Assembly (NCBI GenBank): GCA_003249015.1
Contig: QBLS01000012.1
Span: 1 to 64,000 of the forward strand
Direction: 5' to 3'
Source: Pseudanabaena sp.
Lineage (GTDB): Bacteria > Cyanobacteriota > Cyanobacteriia > Pseudanabaenales > Pseudanabaenaceae
DNA: 64,000 nucleotides
Positions 26,189 to 35,004 of the stretch are shown here, one piece after another. The notes under the pieces are model-generated. The model made no database searches. It had not been told where the DNA came from and saw only the letters and a program-made list of their open reading frames with translations. The position numbers and the translations under genes are program-made. Each line of letters opens with the position of its first letter. Within the stretch, counting starts at the first letter, position 1.

Positions 26189-26247
26189 TCTGGCTTCGAC
26201 TCCGCTCAGCCAACTTATACCGATGGCTGAGCGGAGTCGAAGCCAGA
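26189..26247. repeat. GGCTTCGACT hairpin, perfect copy
   Basis: TCTGGCTTCGACTCCGCTCA onward to 26212 is an exact inverse of the right arm ending GTCGAAGCCAGA at 26247. Here CTTCGCT has changed to CTCCGCT in both arms together, a compensated change relative to other copies. Confidence 0.75.
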
Positions 26248-26293
26248 TAAACTCAGTGCGTAGAACATTTTTTATCACCAAGTCTCTAGTGTG

Positions 26294-27907
26294 ATGCTCG
26301 AAAGTATTATTTGGATTTTGTTAGGTGGTTTCTTTGTAGGGCAGATCGCTCGGCGATCGCAGATTCCTGCATTGGTGGGCATGATCTTGATCGGCATCTT
26401 GCTGGGTTCACAGGGGATTAATGTACTTAGCGATGAGATTTTAGGAATTGCCAAGGATTTGCGAGTAATTGCGGTGATGGTGATTTTAATGAAAGCGGGA
26501 CTAGGACTAGATCGCCAGAAACTTGCCCAACAGGGAACAGTCGCGCTAAGACTAGGTTTTTTGCCTGCCGCTTGTGAAGCTTTGGCGATCGCCTTGACTG
26601 CAATGTGGCTACTGAAATTCGACTTTGCGACAGGGCTATTGCTGGGATGCATTATTGGCGCGGAATCGCCTGCGGTGATTGTGCCAGCGATGTTACGTCT
26701 AAAGAGTTTGGGATGGGGGGTACAAAAAGGAATTCCTGATGCAATTTTGACGGGCAGTGCCTTGTCCGATGTCTTGCTATTGCTGGTATTTAGCTTATTA
26801 CTAGCATTTTTAAATCAATCCTCAGCCGAAATTACCTTTTTGGGAATTACGCTACAACCTCTACTGTTATTGCCTTTTCAGGTAATTTTACAAATAACTC
26901 TTGGGATTGGGTTGGGCTGGCTAACGGCAAAGATTTTGGTAATGGTTTTGGTGCGCCACAACTGGACTCTAAATGCAGTTCAAGAGGTTTTGGTGACAGC
27001 CAGTGCAGCTTTATTGTTAGTAGTGGCGGCGGATAAGTTGCCGATTTTCTCTGGATACCTAGCGGTAATGGCTTTGGGATTTTTCTTGATTGAGTTTGAG
27101 GCTCCCTTGGCGCGGCGATTACGCAATGGTTTTGATAGTCTCTGGACGATCGCCGAGATATTTCTGTTTGTATTACTGGGCGCAAGTATCCAGATTGCGG
27201 TGCTAGGAAATAATCTATTAATTGGTTTGGTGATATTAGCGATCGGAACCTTAATCGGGCGATCGCTAGGTTGGTATTTATCAACTTTGGGCAGCAACTG
27301 GAATTGGCGCGAGAGGATTTTTTTACTATCGGGAAACTCGGCAAAGGCGACTGTACAGGCGGCGATTGGGGCAATTCCTTTAGCGCAGGGAATTAATGGC
27401 GGTGAGACAATTTTGGCGATCGCCGCGCTTTCAATTTTAATTACGGCTCCCCTCGGTGCATGGTCTATTCCTGTCTTTGCGCCTAAATTGTTGGAGCGCG
27501 GAGAAGTTGATCCAACTAAAAATGCGATCGCCAAGCAAGTAATTTTACTAGCGGCGATCGATACTTCAGCACTAGCGCCCAAGGTGCTGATCAAGGCGGC
27601 AGAACTGGCGCGGCGCAATGATGCCGAAGTAATTGCTCTCTACGTGAGCAATCAAGAAGATTCTCCACAAACCGCTGATCTAGAGACTCTAGTTCAATTA
27701 CATCTAGCTGATATTCGCCATCGCTTCCTAACCGTTTCAGGGGTCTCTCCTGAAGCAATTATTAGCAATGCTCAAAACTATGGAGCTTCGGAAATTATCA
27801 TCGGTAAACGCGGACATCAAGCGATCGCCAATGTCTTAATCGGTTCTGTGTCGCAAGCTGTTTTAGAAAATAGTCAATTGCCCGTGGTGATTGTGGAAGA
27901 TGTCTGA
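26294..27907 (+). CDS. CPA2 cation:proton antiporter with C-terminal Usp domain
   Basis: The first 390 residues hold about twelve membrane helices of a CPA2 (KefB/NapA-like) exchanger, starting MLESIIWILLGGFFVGQIAR. The helices show the family pattern with gaps rich in Gly and Pro. From about residue 405 a UspA domain follows (VILLAAIDTSALAPKVLIKAAELARRNDAEVIALYVSN...IIIGKRGHQAIANVLIGSVSQAVLENSQLPVVIV) with the GSVS loop intact, a likely nucleotide sensor for the exchanger. The ion is probably Na+ or K+. The ATG at 26294 is chosen over the GTG one codon upstream. The divergent neighbour is the tandem Usp protein, suggesting linked stress control. Confidence 0.92.
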   Translation: MLESIIWILLGGFFVGQIARRSQIPALVGMILIGILLGSQGINVLSDEILGIAKDLRVIAVMVILMKAGLGLDRQKLAQQGTVALRLGFLPAACEALAIALTAMWLLKFDFATGLLLGCIIGAESPAVIVPAMLRLKSLGWGVQKGIPDAILTGSALSDVLLLLVFSLLLAFLNQSSAEITFLGITLQPLLLLPFQVILQITLGIGLGWLTAKILVMVLVRHNWTLNAVQEVLVTASAALLLVVAADKLPIFSGYLAVMALGFFLIEFEAPLARRLRNGFDSLWTIAEIFLFVLLGASIQIAVLGNNLLIGLVILAIGTLIGRSLGWYLSTLGSNWNWRERIFLLSGNSAKATVQAAIGAIPLAQGINGGETILAIAALSILITAPLGAWSIPVFAPKLLERGEVDPTKNAIAKQVILLAAIDTSALAPKVLIKAAELARRNDAEVIALYVSNQEDSPQTADLETLVQLHLADIRHRFLTVSGVSPEAIISNAQNYGASEIIIGKRGHQAIANVLIGSVSQAVLENSQLPVVIVEDV

Positions 27908-27971
27908 GCACATCCTCATCCTTTCCTCATTATCTTTATTGATGATGTAACTATTTCCAAAGACTACTTAA

Positions 27972-28051
27972 AAAGCAAGAGTTAGCTAATACAAATCAAA
28001 ACCCTAGAAGATGAGTGGCGGCGCGAAGCGCCGCCACTCATCTTCTGGTTT
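27972..28051. repeat. TATAGC-type element lacking its right end
   Basis: AAGCAAGAGTTAGCTAATAC and the central palindrome with GGCGGCGC-GAA-GCGCCGCC match 19064-19179. The right terminal repeat is missing and the DNA continues directly into the leader of the response regulator gene. Confidence 0.65.
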
Positions 28052-28078
28052 GCTGTATATTTTTTATAGGAGCGAATT

Positions 28079-29611
28079 TTGAAAATCTTATTAGTTGAAG
28101 ATGATTTGCATTCTGCGGCAATACTTTTGCAACTACTCGCAGAATCTCATTACACCATTGATGCGGTAGCCGATGCCAAAATGGCTTGGCAATATGTGGA
28201 AACCTACGATTATGACTTGATCATTCTCGATGTGATGCTGCCTGATAGTGATGGTATTGGGCTATGTGCCAAGCTTCGCAATGAGGGCTATACCATTCCT
28301 GTGTTGTTGCTCACGGCGAAGGATAGTACGAGCGATCGCGTGATGGGTTTAGAAGCAGGAGCCGACGACTATGTGGTTAAGCCCTATAACTTTCAGGAAT
28401 TAGTGGCAAGGATTCGGGCGCTATTACGCCGCTACCATGAGGGCGATACGCTCATTCAAGAATTTATGTGGGAAGGCTTGCGGCTGGATCTCAGGACGAA
28501 TACTGTTACTTATAAGCAGCAGCCTTTACGGTTAACTCAAAAGGAATATGGGTTATTAGAAATATTTCTTAGACATCCACAACAGATATTTAGCCGTAGT
28601 GCTTTGATAGATCAGGTGTGGTCGGCGGGAGAGTTTCCCAGTGATGAGGCGGTGACTACACATATTAAGGGATTACGTCAGAAGCTGAAGGTGGCAGGAT
28701 TGCCGAGCGATCCCATTGAGACTTTGTACGGATTGGGTTATCGGCTCAAAGCTTTACCTGTATCTGTGCAATTAACTTCTAAACCTTTGGCGATTGCTCC
28801 TTTTCCTGAAGAAACTGTAGTTGCGGAAAACATATCACCTCTAGACAAGGCGCGATTACAGGAAGTAATTGCGATTATGTCTAAGAAATTAATCGCGAGT
28901 TTGCCAGAGCAGATCGCTATGTTCCGACAGATTGCGATCGCTTTGGAGCAGGACAAGTTGGGCGCGGATCTGCGTTATGAAGGATATATACAAGCACATC
29001 GGTTGATTGGCTCTTTGGGTTCTTTGGGTTTTCCTAAAGGATCGGCGATCGCCCGTCAGATTGAGGAGATGCTACATAGTGATTTCCCTTTGATTAGTTC
29101 TAATGCAGATTTGCTTGGACAATTGATTGCAGAGCTGGAAAAGATTACCCTAAAACCATCGGTGACGATGGTAAGTGGATTGAGCGATCGCGTGATGGCT
29201 GTGGGTAAAGGCGATCGCGGCAAAGTGATGATTGTCGATGATGATCCGAATATCCTCGAAATCCTGCGGCGATCGCTTGAAAATTTGGATATTGAAGTGA
29301 TTACTTTACAGAATCCGCTCCAGTTTTGGCAGGTATTAGAATCAACGGCTCCCGATCTCTTGATTTTAGATTTGATCATGCCCGAATGTAGTGGACTTGA
29401 TTTATGTCGGGCGGTGCGAACTTCTTCGCTTTGGCATGATTTAAAGATTGTGTTTTTATCGGCGCATAGCGATCGCGAAACGATTCGGCAATTATTTATC
29501 GCGGGGGCTGATGATTATCTGAGTAAGCCAGTTACGGAAAGTGATTTGTACACGCGCATTCTCAGCCGTTTAGAGCGTATCCGCCTATCGCATAAACCCC
29601 AAAGAAGCTGA
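28079..29611 (+). CDS. Multidomain response regulator REC-wHTH-HPt-REC
   Basis: The 510-residue protein combines an OmpR-type regulator with phosphorelay parts. REC1 spans 1-118 with phospho-acceptor D51. A DNA-binding winged helix spans about 127-225 (LRLTQKEYGLLEIFLRHPQQIFSRSALIDQVW). An HPt domain is at about 255-360 with H307 in AHRLIGSLGSLG. REC2 spans about 380-505 with D431. It can therefore receive a phosphate from more than one partner and pass it between domains. The start is TTG at 28079 after AGGAG at six bases, which gives the canonical MKILLVEDD. It opens a cluster of signalling genes, though 120 bp and a hairpin separate it from the next. Its last codons lie within the hairpin at 29596-29648. 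Confidence 0.93.
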   Translation: MKILLVEDDLHSAAILLQLLAESHYTIDAVADAKMAWQYVETYDYDLIILDVMLPDSDGIGLCAKLRNEGYTIPVLLLTAKDSTSDRVMGLEAGADDYVVKPYNFQELVARIRALLRRYHEGDTLIQEFMWEGLRLDLRTNTVTYKQQPLRLTQKEYGLLEIFLRHPQQIFSRSALIDQVWSAGEFPSDEAVTTHIKGLRQKLKVAGLPSDPIETLYGLGYRLKALPVSVQLTSKPLAIAPFPEETVVAENISPLDKARLQEVIAIMSKKLIASLPEQIAMFRQIAIALEQDKLGADLRYEGYIQAHRLIGSLGSLGFPKGSAIARQIEEMLHSDFPLISSNADLLGQLIAELEKITLKPSVTMVSGLSDRVMAVGKGDRGKVMIVDDDPNILEILRRSLENLDIEVITLQNPLQFWQVLESTAPDLLILDLIMPECSGLDLCRAVRTSSLWHDLKIVFLSAHSDRETIRQLFIAGADDYLSKPVTESDLYTRILSRLERIRLSHKPQRS

Positions 29612-29648
29612 TCCGCCCGCTTTGCGGGCGGATCAGCTTCTTTGGGGT
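29596..29648. terminator. Triloop palindrome containing the last codons of the regulator gene
   Basis: ACCCCAAAGAAGCTGATCCG and onwards to 29620 pairs perfectly with the arm ending GGGGT at 29648 around loop TTT. The left arm includes the stop codon TGA at 29609-29611. Confidence 0.8.
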
Positions 29649-29744
29649 CTGAATTTTATTAAGCCTAGGTACTTAAAGTAATTACCTCATATTGTTCTCA
29701 TTTTTGTGTTTTACGATTGGCAAATTACAGTCATGGGTGATTTG

Positions 29745-30131
29745 ATGACTCAAGTAACTACTACCAAAAAGCTCCTGTTAATTGATGACGATGAGATGAG
29801 TCGATGGTTGGTGCAATTATGTTTAGAATGTTTTGTTGACTGGCAAATAAATGTCGCCATTTCGGGCAAACAAGGATTAAGAGCGATCGCTAAGGCGGAA
29901 CCCGATGCGGTTTTGCTGGATATAATGATGCCAGATATGGATGGATTTACTTTTATGAAAAAATTAAGAGTAGATAAGCCACTCGCGTATATCCCTATTA
30001 TTGCCCTGACAGCCAGTACTAACAAGTTCAGCCATCAATCATTTATAAATTTAGGATGCCAAGGGGTAATTAATAAGCCATTCAATACAAACACCCTTGG
30101 CTCACAAATTTCTCAAATATTAGGCTGGTAA
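29745..30131 (+). CDS. Single-domain response regulator
   Basis: A receiver domain of about 128 residues without output domain. It starts MTQVTTTKKLLLIDDDEMSR and has the acidic pair DD, the phospho-acceptor in DAVLLDIMMPDMDG and the lysine in VINKPFN. The TAA stop overlaps the ATG of the phytochrome kinase by one base, so translational coupling is likely and this protein is a probable partner of that kinase. The frame is open further 5' (GTG at 29706, ATG at 29733); I chose the ATG directly before the conserved start, without strong support from a ribosome site. Confidence 0.88.
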   Translation: MTQVTTTKKLLLIDDDEMSRWLVQLCLECFVDWQINVAISGKQGLRAIAKAEPDAVLLDIMMPDMDGFTFMKKLRVDKPLAYIPIIALTASTNKFSHQSFINLGCQGVINKPFNTNTLGSQISQILGW

Positions 30132-33100
30132 TGAATAAACTTTTACAACAGGTCGATCCCGATTTTGATGAATTTGAAGCGGTTAATTTGACTAACTGCG
30201 ATCGCGAACCGATTCATATTCCTAGTTTGATTCAGCCCCACGGACTATTGATCGTACTCACCGAGCCAGATTTGCGGATTGCTCAGGTGAGCGCAAATGC
30301 CCTTAAGGTTTTAGGAGTTGCGCCCGATGATTTACTTGATCGCCCTTTAGCAGAATTTATGGGTGAAGAACTGATTGCATCGATTCAGGCTTGCCTCGAT
30401 TGCAATTTTGAAAATCCCGATCCTCTGCGCGATGACTTTTATGCATTGGGTTTTAATGGACTTGTGCATCGCGCCCCTACGGGTGAAATAGTATTAGAAC
30501 TAGAACCTTGGGAATCATTGAGGGGAAATGATTTGTTTCGGTTCTATCGCCAAATCAAACATAATCTTGCCAAAATCCAGACAGCACAGAATTTAGCGAC
30601 TTTATGCGACTTAATAGTTCAGGAAGTCCAAACACTAACGGGATTTGATCGCGTGATGATCTACCGCTTCAATGAGCAGGGGGACGGAACGATTATTGCT
30701 GAAGTTAAACAGCCTGATCTAGAACCATATCTAGGACTGCATTACCCTGACTCAGACATTCCCAAACAGGCAAAACATCTCTATACCCTCAACTGGTTGC
30801 GCTCAATTCCCAATGTGAATTACCAACCAACTGGTTTAGTCAGTTTTGGGCAGTCCAAAGACTCGGAATCATATCTTAAAAAAGCACCTCTTGATATGAG
30901 TTACTGTACCTTGCGATCGGTGTCGCCAATGCATATTGAATATCTGCAAAATATGGGTGTGACCGCTTCAATGTCCATTTCCCTAATCCACAATCAAAAA
31001 TTGTGGGGATTAATCGTCTGTCATCACTACACACCCAAATTTATTCCCTACGAAATTCGCTCGATCTGCGAGTTCTTGGGACAGCTAATGTCTACGGAGT
31101 TAACCAATAAAGAAGCTAACGAATATCAGGATTACAAACTCTATCTCAAAACGCTGCAAAGTCAGTTTGTGGAACGTTTGAACAAAGCAACGGAATTTAT
31201 GGAGGAACTCGATCATGATCGCGCCGCGCTATTAAGTCTTACGGGCGCACAGGGTGCAATTATTTTCGATGGCGATCGCCTGATTGCGATTGGGGAAACT
31301 CCCGATGATGATGCCGTGAAATCTTTGCTGAACTGGCTACAGGATCGTTTCGATAACGATCTTTTTATCACCGATGCTTTGTCTAGTCTCTATCCTGAAA
31401 TGGCGGAATATCAGGCGATCGCCAGTGGCTTGATGGCGATGGTAATTTCTAAAATCCAGCACCGCTATGTGATCTGGTTTCGTCCCGAACAATTGCAAAC
31501 CGTAACTTGGGCGGGACATCTCGATAAAACGGAGCGAGTTGCCGAAGATGGGACTGTCCTCCTCGTTCCGCGTCAATCCTTTGAAGCTTGGAAGGAAATC
31601 GTGCGCGGTAAGTCTAACCCTTGGTTGCCCTGTGAAGTGGAGAGTGCGATCGCATTGCGACAGGTGAGCGTGGATATTGCCTTGCATCAAACCCACGAAC
31701 TCGCCATGATAAATGCTAATAACCTGATTCTTGCCCGTCAATTGCAGCGATCGCAAGAGAAAGAACTTTTAATTGCTCTAATTGGACTATATATTCGCCA
31801 ATATCTTGATTTAGAAGAAATTCTTGATGCGATTGTGCAGAAAATACGCACCTTTTTAAATGCTGATCGCACTATTATTTATAAGTTCAATCCTGATTTT
31901 AGTGGCATAGTCGTGGCTGAGTCGGTCTTACATCCTTGGAAAGCTTGTCTAAATCAACGCATTGACGAGTTCTGTTTTCAAGGTAATCTCGGTGGGAAAT
32001 ATGAAGATGGTCGCGTTTTTGCAACTTCCGATATTTATAGGGCTAACTTAACTGAATGCCATTTGCAACTAATGGAACAGTTTCAGGTCAGGGCAAATCT
32101 AGTATTACCAATCCTGATCACTAATGACAAAACTCAAACCCTGTGGGGATTGTTGATAGTCCATCAATGTTCTAATCCACGCATTTGGCAACCGAGCGAG
32201 ATTAGCTTGCTTCAGCAGTTATCAGTACAGTTAGCGATCGCCATCCAACAAGCCGAATTCTATCGCGATCTCCAAATTAGCAATGCGGAATTAGAAAATC
32301 GAGTTACAGAGCGCACTGCCGAACTTTTTAAACGCCAACAGGAATTTGTGGCTCTTGTCGAAAATTCGCCCAATGTGATCTTACGTCTCGATCTCCAATT
32401 GCGTCACCTCTATATAAATCCCGCATCCGAAGTGAAATCAGGTGTCCCGCCCGCCGCCTTTTTAGGTAAAACATTCCGTGAATTGGGATTTCCACAAAAG
32501 AATGTGGATAAAGCAGAAGCTGTTTTCAAAGAGGTATTGGCAACAGGAGAAAAACAGCAGTACGAAATTGATTTTTCCTCACCAGCAGGAGAATATGGCT
32601 ATTACCAAGTAGAAGCCATTCCTGAATATGCTACTGATGGCGAAATTGCCACAGTGCTGATGGTATATACCGACATTACCACCAATAAACTCAATGAAAT
32701 CGCCATCACCGAAGCAAACCGTCGTTGGCAATCGTTACTGGATAATGTGCGCTTAATTGTTGTAGGACTGACCTGTGAGGGGCTAGTGGAATATGTCAAT
32801 CCCTTTTTTCTCGAATCTACAGGCTATGCATTAGATGAAGTGATCGGTAAAGAATGGCTCTCTTATTTTTTACCCCCCTCTGAACAAGAGGCGGTAAGAC
32901 TGGCTTTTTCAGATGCATTTATCAATCCCAATCGCTTCCATAAATATTATCAAAACTCCATTGTCACTAAGACAGGTGAAGAAAGAATGATTGCTTGGAA
33001 TAATACGATTCTTCGTAATCAAGACGATGAAATTATTGGCTCAATGAGCATTGGTGAAGATATTACCGAGAAGCTGAAGCTTGAGCGGGTCAAAGATGAA

Positions 33101-33769
33101 TTTATTTCCATTGTTAGCCATGAACTCCGCACACCCTTAGCATCGATTCGGGGTGCTTTGGGACTGCTTTCTTCAGGTGTATTAGCCAACAAACCCGAAG
33201 TTGCCAAAAATATGCTCGATATTGCGGCGATCGACATTGAGAGGTTAGTCCGTCTAGTCAACGATATTTTGGACTTAGAGCGCTTAGAATCCAACAATGT
33301 CACCCTCGATCGCCAATGGTGCGATACGGCGGAGCTATGTCACCAAGCCGTTGAAACCATGCAAGCGATCGCTAAAGAAAGCCAGATCAAAATCTTAGCT
33401 GAATGTAAATCCTTTCAAATTTTTGCCGATAGCGATCGCCTTGTCCAAACCCTTGTCAATTTACTAAGTAATGCGATTAAGTTCTCACCACCACAAAGCC
33501 AAGTAAAAATCCAAATAGAATCTCTTGCAGAGGAAATCATTTTCCATATCAGCGATCGAGGTCGGGGCATTCCCGAAAATCATCTAGAAAGTATTTTTGG
33601 GCGTTTTAACCAAGTCGATGCTTCTGATTCTCGACAGATGGGAGGCACAGGTTTAGGTCTAGCCATCTGTCAAAGTATTGTGCAGCAACATGGTGGCAAA
33701 ATATGGGTTGAAAGTAAATTATCAGAAGGAAGTACGTTCTCATTCACAATTCCCCACCAAAGAAAATAA
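30131..33769 (+). CDS. Phytochrome-type histidine kinase with second bilin-type GAF and PAS domains
   Basis: This 1212-residue photoreceptor kinase has PAS (20-130), GAF (about 145-320), PHY (330-520), a second GAF (about 545-710), a short coiled coil, two PAS domains (735-850 and 862-980), HisKA (H997 in SHELRTPL) and HATPase. C23 in NCDREPIHIP corresponds to the biliverdin-attachment Cys of bacteriophytochromes, and the GAF has SPMHIEYL where plant and Cph1 types have the Cys. PDSDIP and PHY-tongue PRQSF (480-484) are intact, so a functional red/far-red sensor is expected. The second GAF has C643-H644 in ECHLQLMEQFQVRANLVLPI, the position of the cyanobacteriochrome Cys. It sits between REC genes. 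Confidence 0.93.
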   Translation: MNKLLQQVDPDFDEFEAVNLTNCDREPIHIPSLIQPHGLLIVLTEPDLRIAQVSANALKVLGVAPDDLLDRPLAEFMGEELIASIQACLDCNFENPDPLRDDFYALGFNGLVHRAPTGEIVLELEPWESLRGNDLFRFYRQIKHNLAKIQTAQNLATLCDLIVQEVQTLTGFDRVMIYRFNEQGDGTIIAEVKQPDLEPYLGLHYPDSDIPKQAKHLYTLNWLRSIPNVNYQPTGLVSFGQSKDSESYLKKAPLDMSYCTLRSVSPMHIEYLQNMGVTASMSISLIHNQKLWGLIVCHHYTPKFIPYEIRSICEFLGQLMSTELTNKEANEYQDYKLYLKTLQSQFVERLNKATEFMEELDHDRAALLSLTGAQGAIIFDGDRLIAIGETPDDDAVKSLLNWLQDRFDNDLFITDALSSLYPEMAEYQAIASGLMAMVISKIQHRYVIWFRPEQLQTVTWAGHLDKTERVAEDGTVLLVPRQSFEAWKEIVRGKSNPWLPCEVESAIALRQVSVDIALHQTHELAMINANNLILARQLQRSQEKELLIALIGLYIRQYLDLEEILDAIVQKIRTFLNADRTIIYKFNPDFSGIVVAESVLHPWKACLNQRIDEFCFQGNLGGKYEDGRVFATSDIYRANLTECHLQLMEQFQVRANLVLPILITNDKTQTLWGLLIVHQCSNPRIWQPSEISLLQQLSVQLAIAIQQAEFYRDLQISNAELENRVTERTAELFKRQQEFVALVENSPNVILRLDLQLRHLYINPASEVKSGVPPAAFLGKTFRELGFPQKNVDKAEAVFKEVLATGEKQQYEIDFSSPAGEYGYYQVEAIPEYATDGEIATVLMVYTDITTNKLNEIAITEANRRWQSLLDNVRLIVVGLTCEGLVEYVNPFFLESTGYALDEVIGKEWLSYFLPPSEQEAVRLAFSDAFINPNRFHKYYQNSIVTKTGEERMIAWNNTILRNQDDEIIGSMSIGEDITEKLKLERVKDEFISIVSHELRTPLASIRGALGLLSSGVLANKPEVAKNMLDIAAIDIERLVRLVNDILDLERLESNNVTLDRQWCDTAELCHQAVETMQAIAKESQIKILAECKSFQIFADSDRLVQTLVNLLSNAIKFSPPQSQVKIQIESLAEEIIFHISDRGRGIPENHLESIFGRFNQVDASDSRQMGGTGLGLAICQSIVQQHGGKIWVESKLSEGSTFSFTIPHQRK

Positions 33770-33774
33770 TAACT

Positions 33775-34149
33775 ATGCTTACCAAATCGATTTTACTAAT
33801 TGATGACGAACCAAATCTGGCTCAAGTCATAGCGGTTTGTTTAGAAAGCTTTAAAGGATGGAAAGTCCAAATCGCAAACTCTGGCAAAGCAGGGCTTAGC
33901 ATAGTCGAATCCCTCAAGCCCGACGCAATTCTCCTTGATGTAATGATGCCTGAAATGGACGGTATTGCCGTCTTTCAGCATCTCCAACAAAATCCAGCAA
34001 CTCAAAATATTCCTGTAATTCTGTTAACCGCCAAAGTACAAACCAGCGATCGCGCCAGATTTGCTCAACTAAGTATCGCAGGTACGATCGCCAAACCCTT
34101 TGAGCCACTCCAAATTGCCGATCAAATTGCCCAACTTTTAAATTGGTAA
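33775..34149 (+). CDS. Single-domain response regulator
   Basis: A free-standing receiver of 124 residues (MLTKSILLIDDEPNLAQVIA). Phosphorylation Asp is in DAILLDVMMPEMDG, with the late KPFEP. It follows the phytochrome kinase by 5 bp and is presumably co-transcribed. As in the operons of cyanobacterial phytochromes (Cph1-Rcp1 style), this receiver is a plausible direct target. Its sequence is close to the other two REC-only genes of the cluster, suggesting duplication. Confidence 0.92.
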   Translation: MLTKSILLIDDEPNLAQVIAVCLESFKGWKVQIANSGKAGLSIVESLKPDAILLDVMMPEMDGIAVFQHLQQNPATQNIPVILLTAKVQTSDRARFAQLSIAGTIAKPFEPLQIADQIAQLLNW

Positions 34150-34166
34150 TTGCTGAAATAAAGAGC

Positions 34167-34209
34167 CAGATTTTCTATGGCGCGGCGCAGCCGCGCCATA
34201 GAAAATCTG
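34167..34209. terminator. Triloop palindrome, GGCGCGGC core
   Basis: CAGATTTTCTATGGCGCGGC and its exact inverse surround loop GCA. It follows the REC gene. Confidence 0.75.
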
Positions 34210-34270
34210 CAATTTTCTCTTCCTCAGAATATCCTCACTTTCATTCTCTAAACTAAATCCAAATCGTAAT

Positions 34271-34389
34271 TATAGTAAAGCAAAAGTTAGCTAGTACAAA
34301 TCAAAACCCTAGAAGATGAGTGGCAGCGGCGCTTCGCGCCGCCACTCATCTTCTGGTTTTATGTCCCAAGCAAACCTTGCTTTGCTATA
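34271..34389. repeat. MITE-like element, close copy of 19064-19179
   Basis: It begins TATAGTAAAGCAAAAGTTAG and ends CCTTGCTTTGCTATA. The central core has an extra AGC (GAGTGGCAGCGGCGC against GAGTGGCGGCGC), so it is a slightly diverged copy. It separates two REC genes and thus interrupts the signalling cluster. Confidence 0.8.
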
Positions 34390-34416
34390 GCATCCAATTT
34401 GTATGTCAAAGTTCCA

Positions 34417-34800
34417 ATGGAAAATATATCTAGAAAAACAATTTTATTAATAGACGATGAGGAATATATTTGCGAAATCGTTAAGCTATGTCTAGAAGTA
34501 TTTAGCAACTGGCAACCAGTAACCGTCCCTTGCTGCGAAGAAGGTTTAGCTGCCGTTGCCAATATCCGACCTGATGCAATTTTGCTAGATATGATCATGC
34601 CAAACATGGATGGATTTGCTTTTCTTAAAATTTTGCAAGCTAATCCTGAATTTGCAGATATTCCCGTTGTCCTTCTAACTAATCGAGTTGACCTCACCGA
34701 AGCTCAAAAAATTGCTGAGCTAGGAGTTAAAGGCGCGATCGCCAAACCCTTTGAACCATTACAAATCGTCAATCAAATTACCAAGATTTTAAAGTGGTAA
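34417..34800 (+). CDS. Single-domain response regulator
   Basis: A receiver-only protein of 127 residues from the ATG at 34417 (MENISRKTILLIDDEEYICE). D in DAILLDMIMPNMDG and K in AIAKPFEP are present, and the end LQIVNQITKILKW resembles the preceding REC (LQIADQIAQLLNW). It is separated from the phytochrome group by a palindrome and a MITE-like element. A TTG at 34399 in frame is less likely as start. It is the third stand-alone receiver in 5 kb. Confidence 0.88.
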   Translation: MENISRKTILLIDDEEYICEIVKLCLEVFSNWQPVTVPCCEEGLAAVANIRPDAILLDMIMPNMDGFAFLKILQANPEFADIPVVLLTNRVDLTEAQKIAELGVKGAIAKPFEPLQIVNQITKILKW

Positions 34801-34900
34801 TTAATGATCCCCCTCAATCCCCGCTATAAAAATGGGCAGGGGGTGAACTTTAGTAACTTATGATGTAACTGGTAACTTGTGTGTAAGTAAGCGGGCTTAG

Positions 34901-34939
34901 TAAAACCCCAAAAGGGTGACTCACCCTTTTGGGGTTTTA
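34901..34939. terminator. Perfect 19-bp-arm palindrome
   Basis: TAAAACCCCAAAAGGGTGA and its exact inverse are separated by a single C. It lies between the REC and PBP genes and has A/T-rich ends on both strands. Confidence 0.8.
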
Positions 34940-35004
34940 TATTTATATTGCGCCTAGCTACTTACTCGGAAACTGTGTCTTCACAAAATACGTCCTAGCC
35001 ATCT

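Noticed and set aside
26075-26281. 69-codon N-terminal extension of the tandem Usp protein
   Set aside because: The extension includes the hairpin at 26189-26247 (SGVEARG is its translation) and has no homology to Usp proteins. The ATG at 26074 starts the conserved domain.
26847-27618. Two long antisense frames within the antiporter gene
   Set aside because: They lie opposite a clear CPA2-Usp gene, have low-complexity Ser/Pro/Lys content typical of frames opposite a GC-biased membrane protein gene, and lack a ribosome site.
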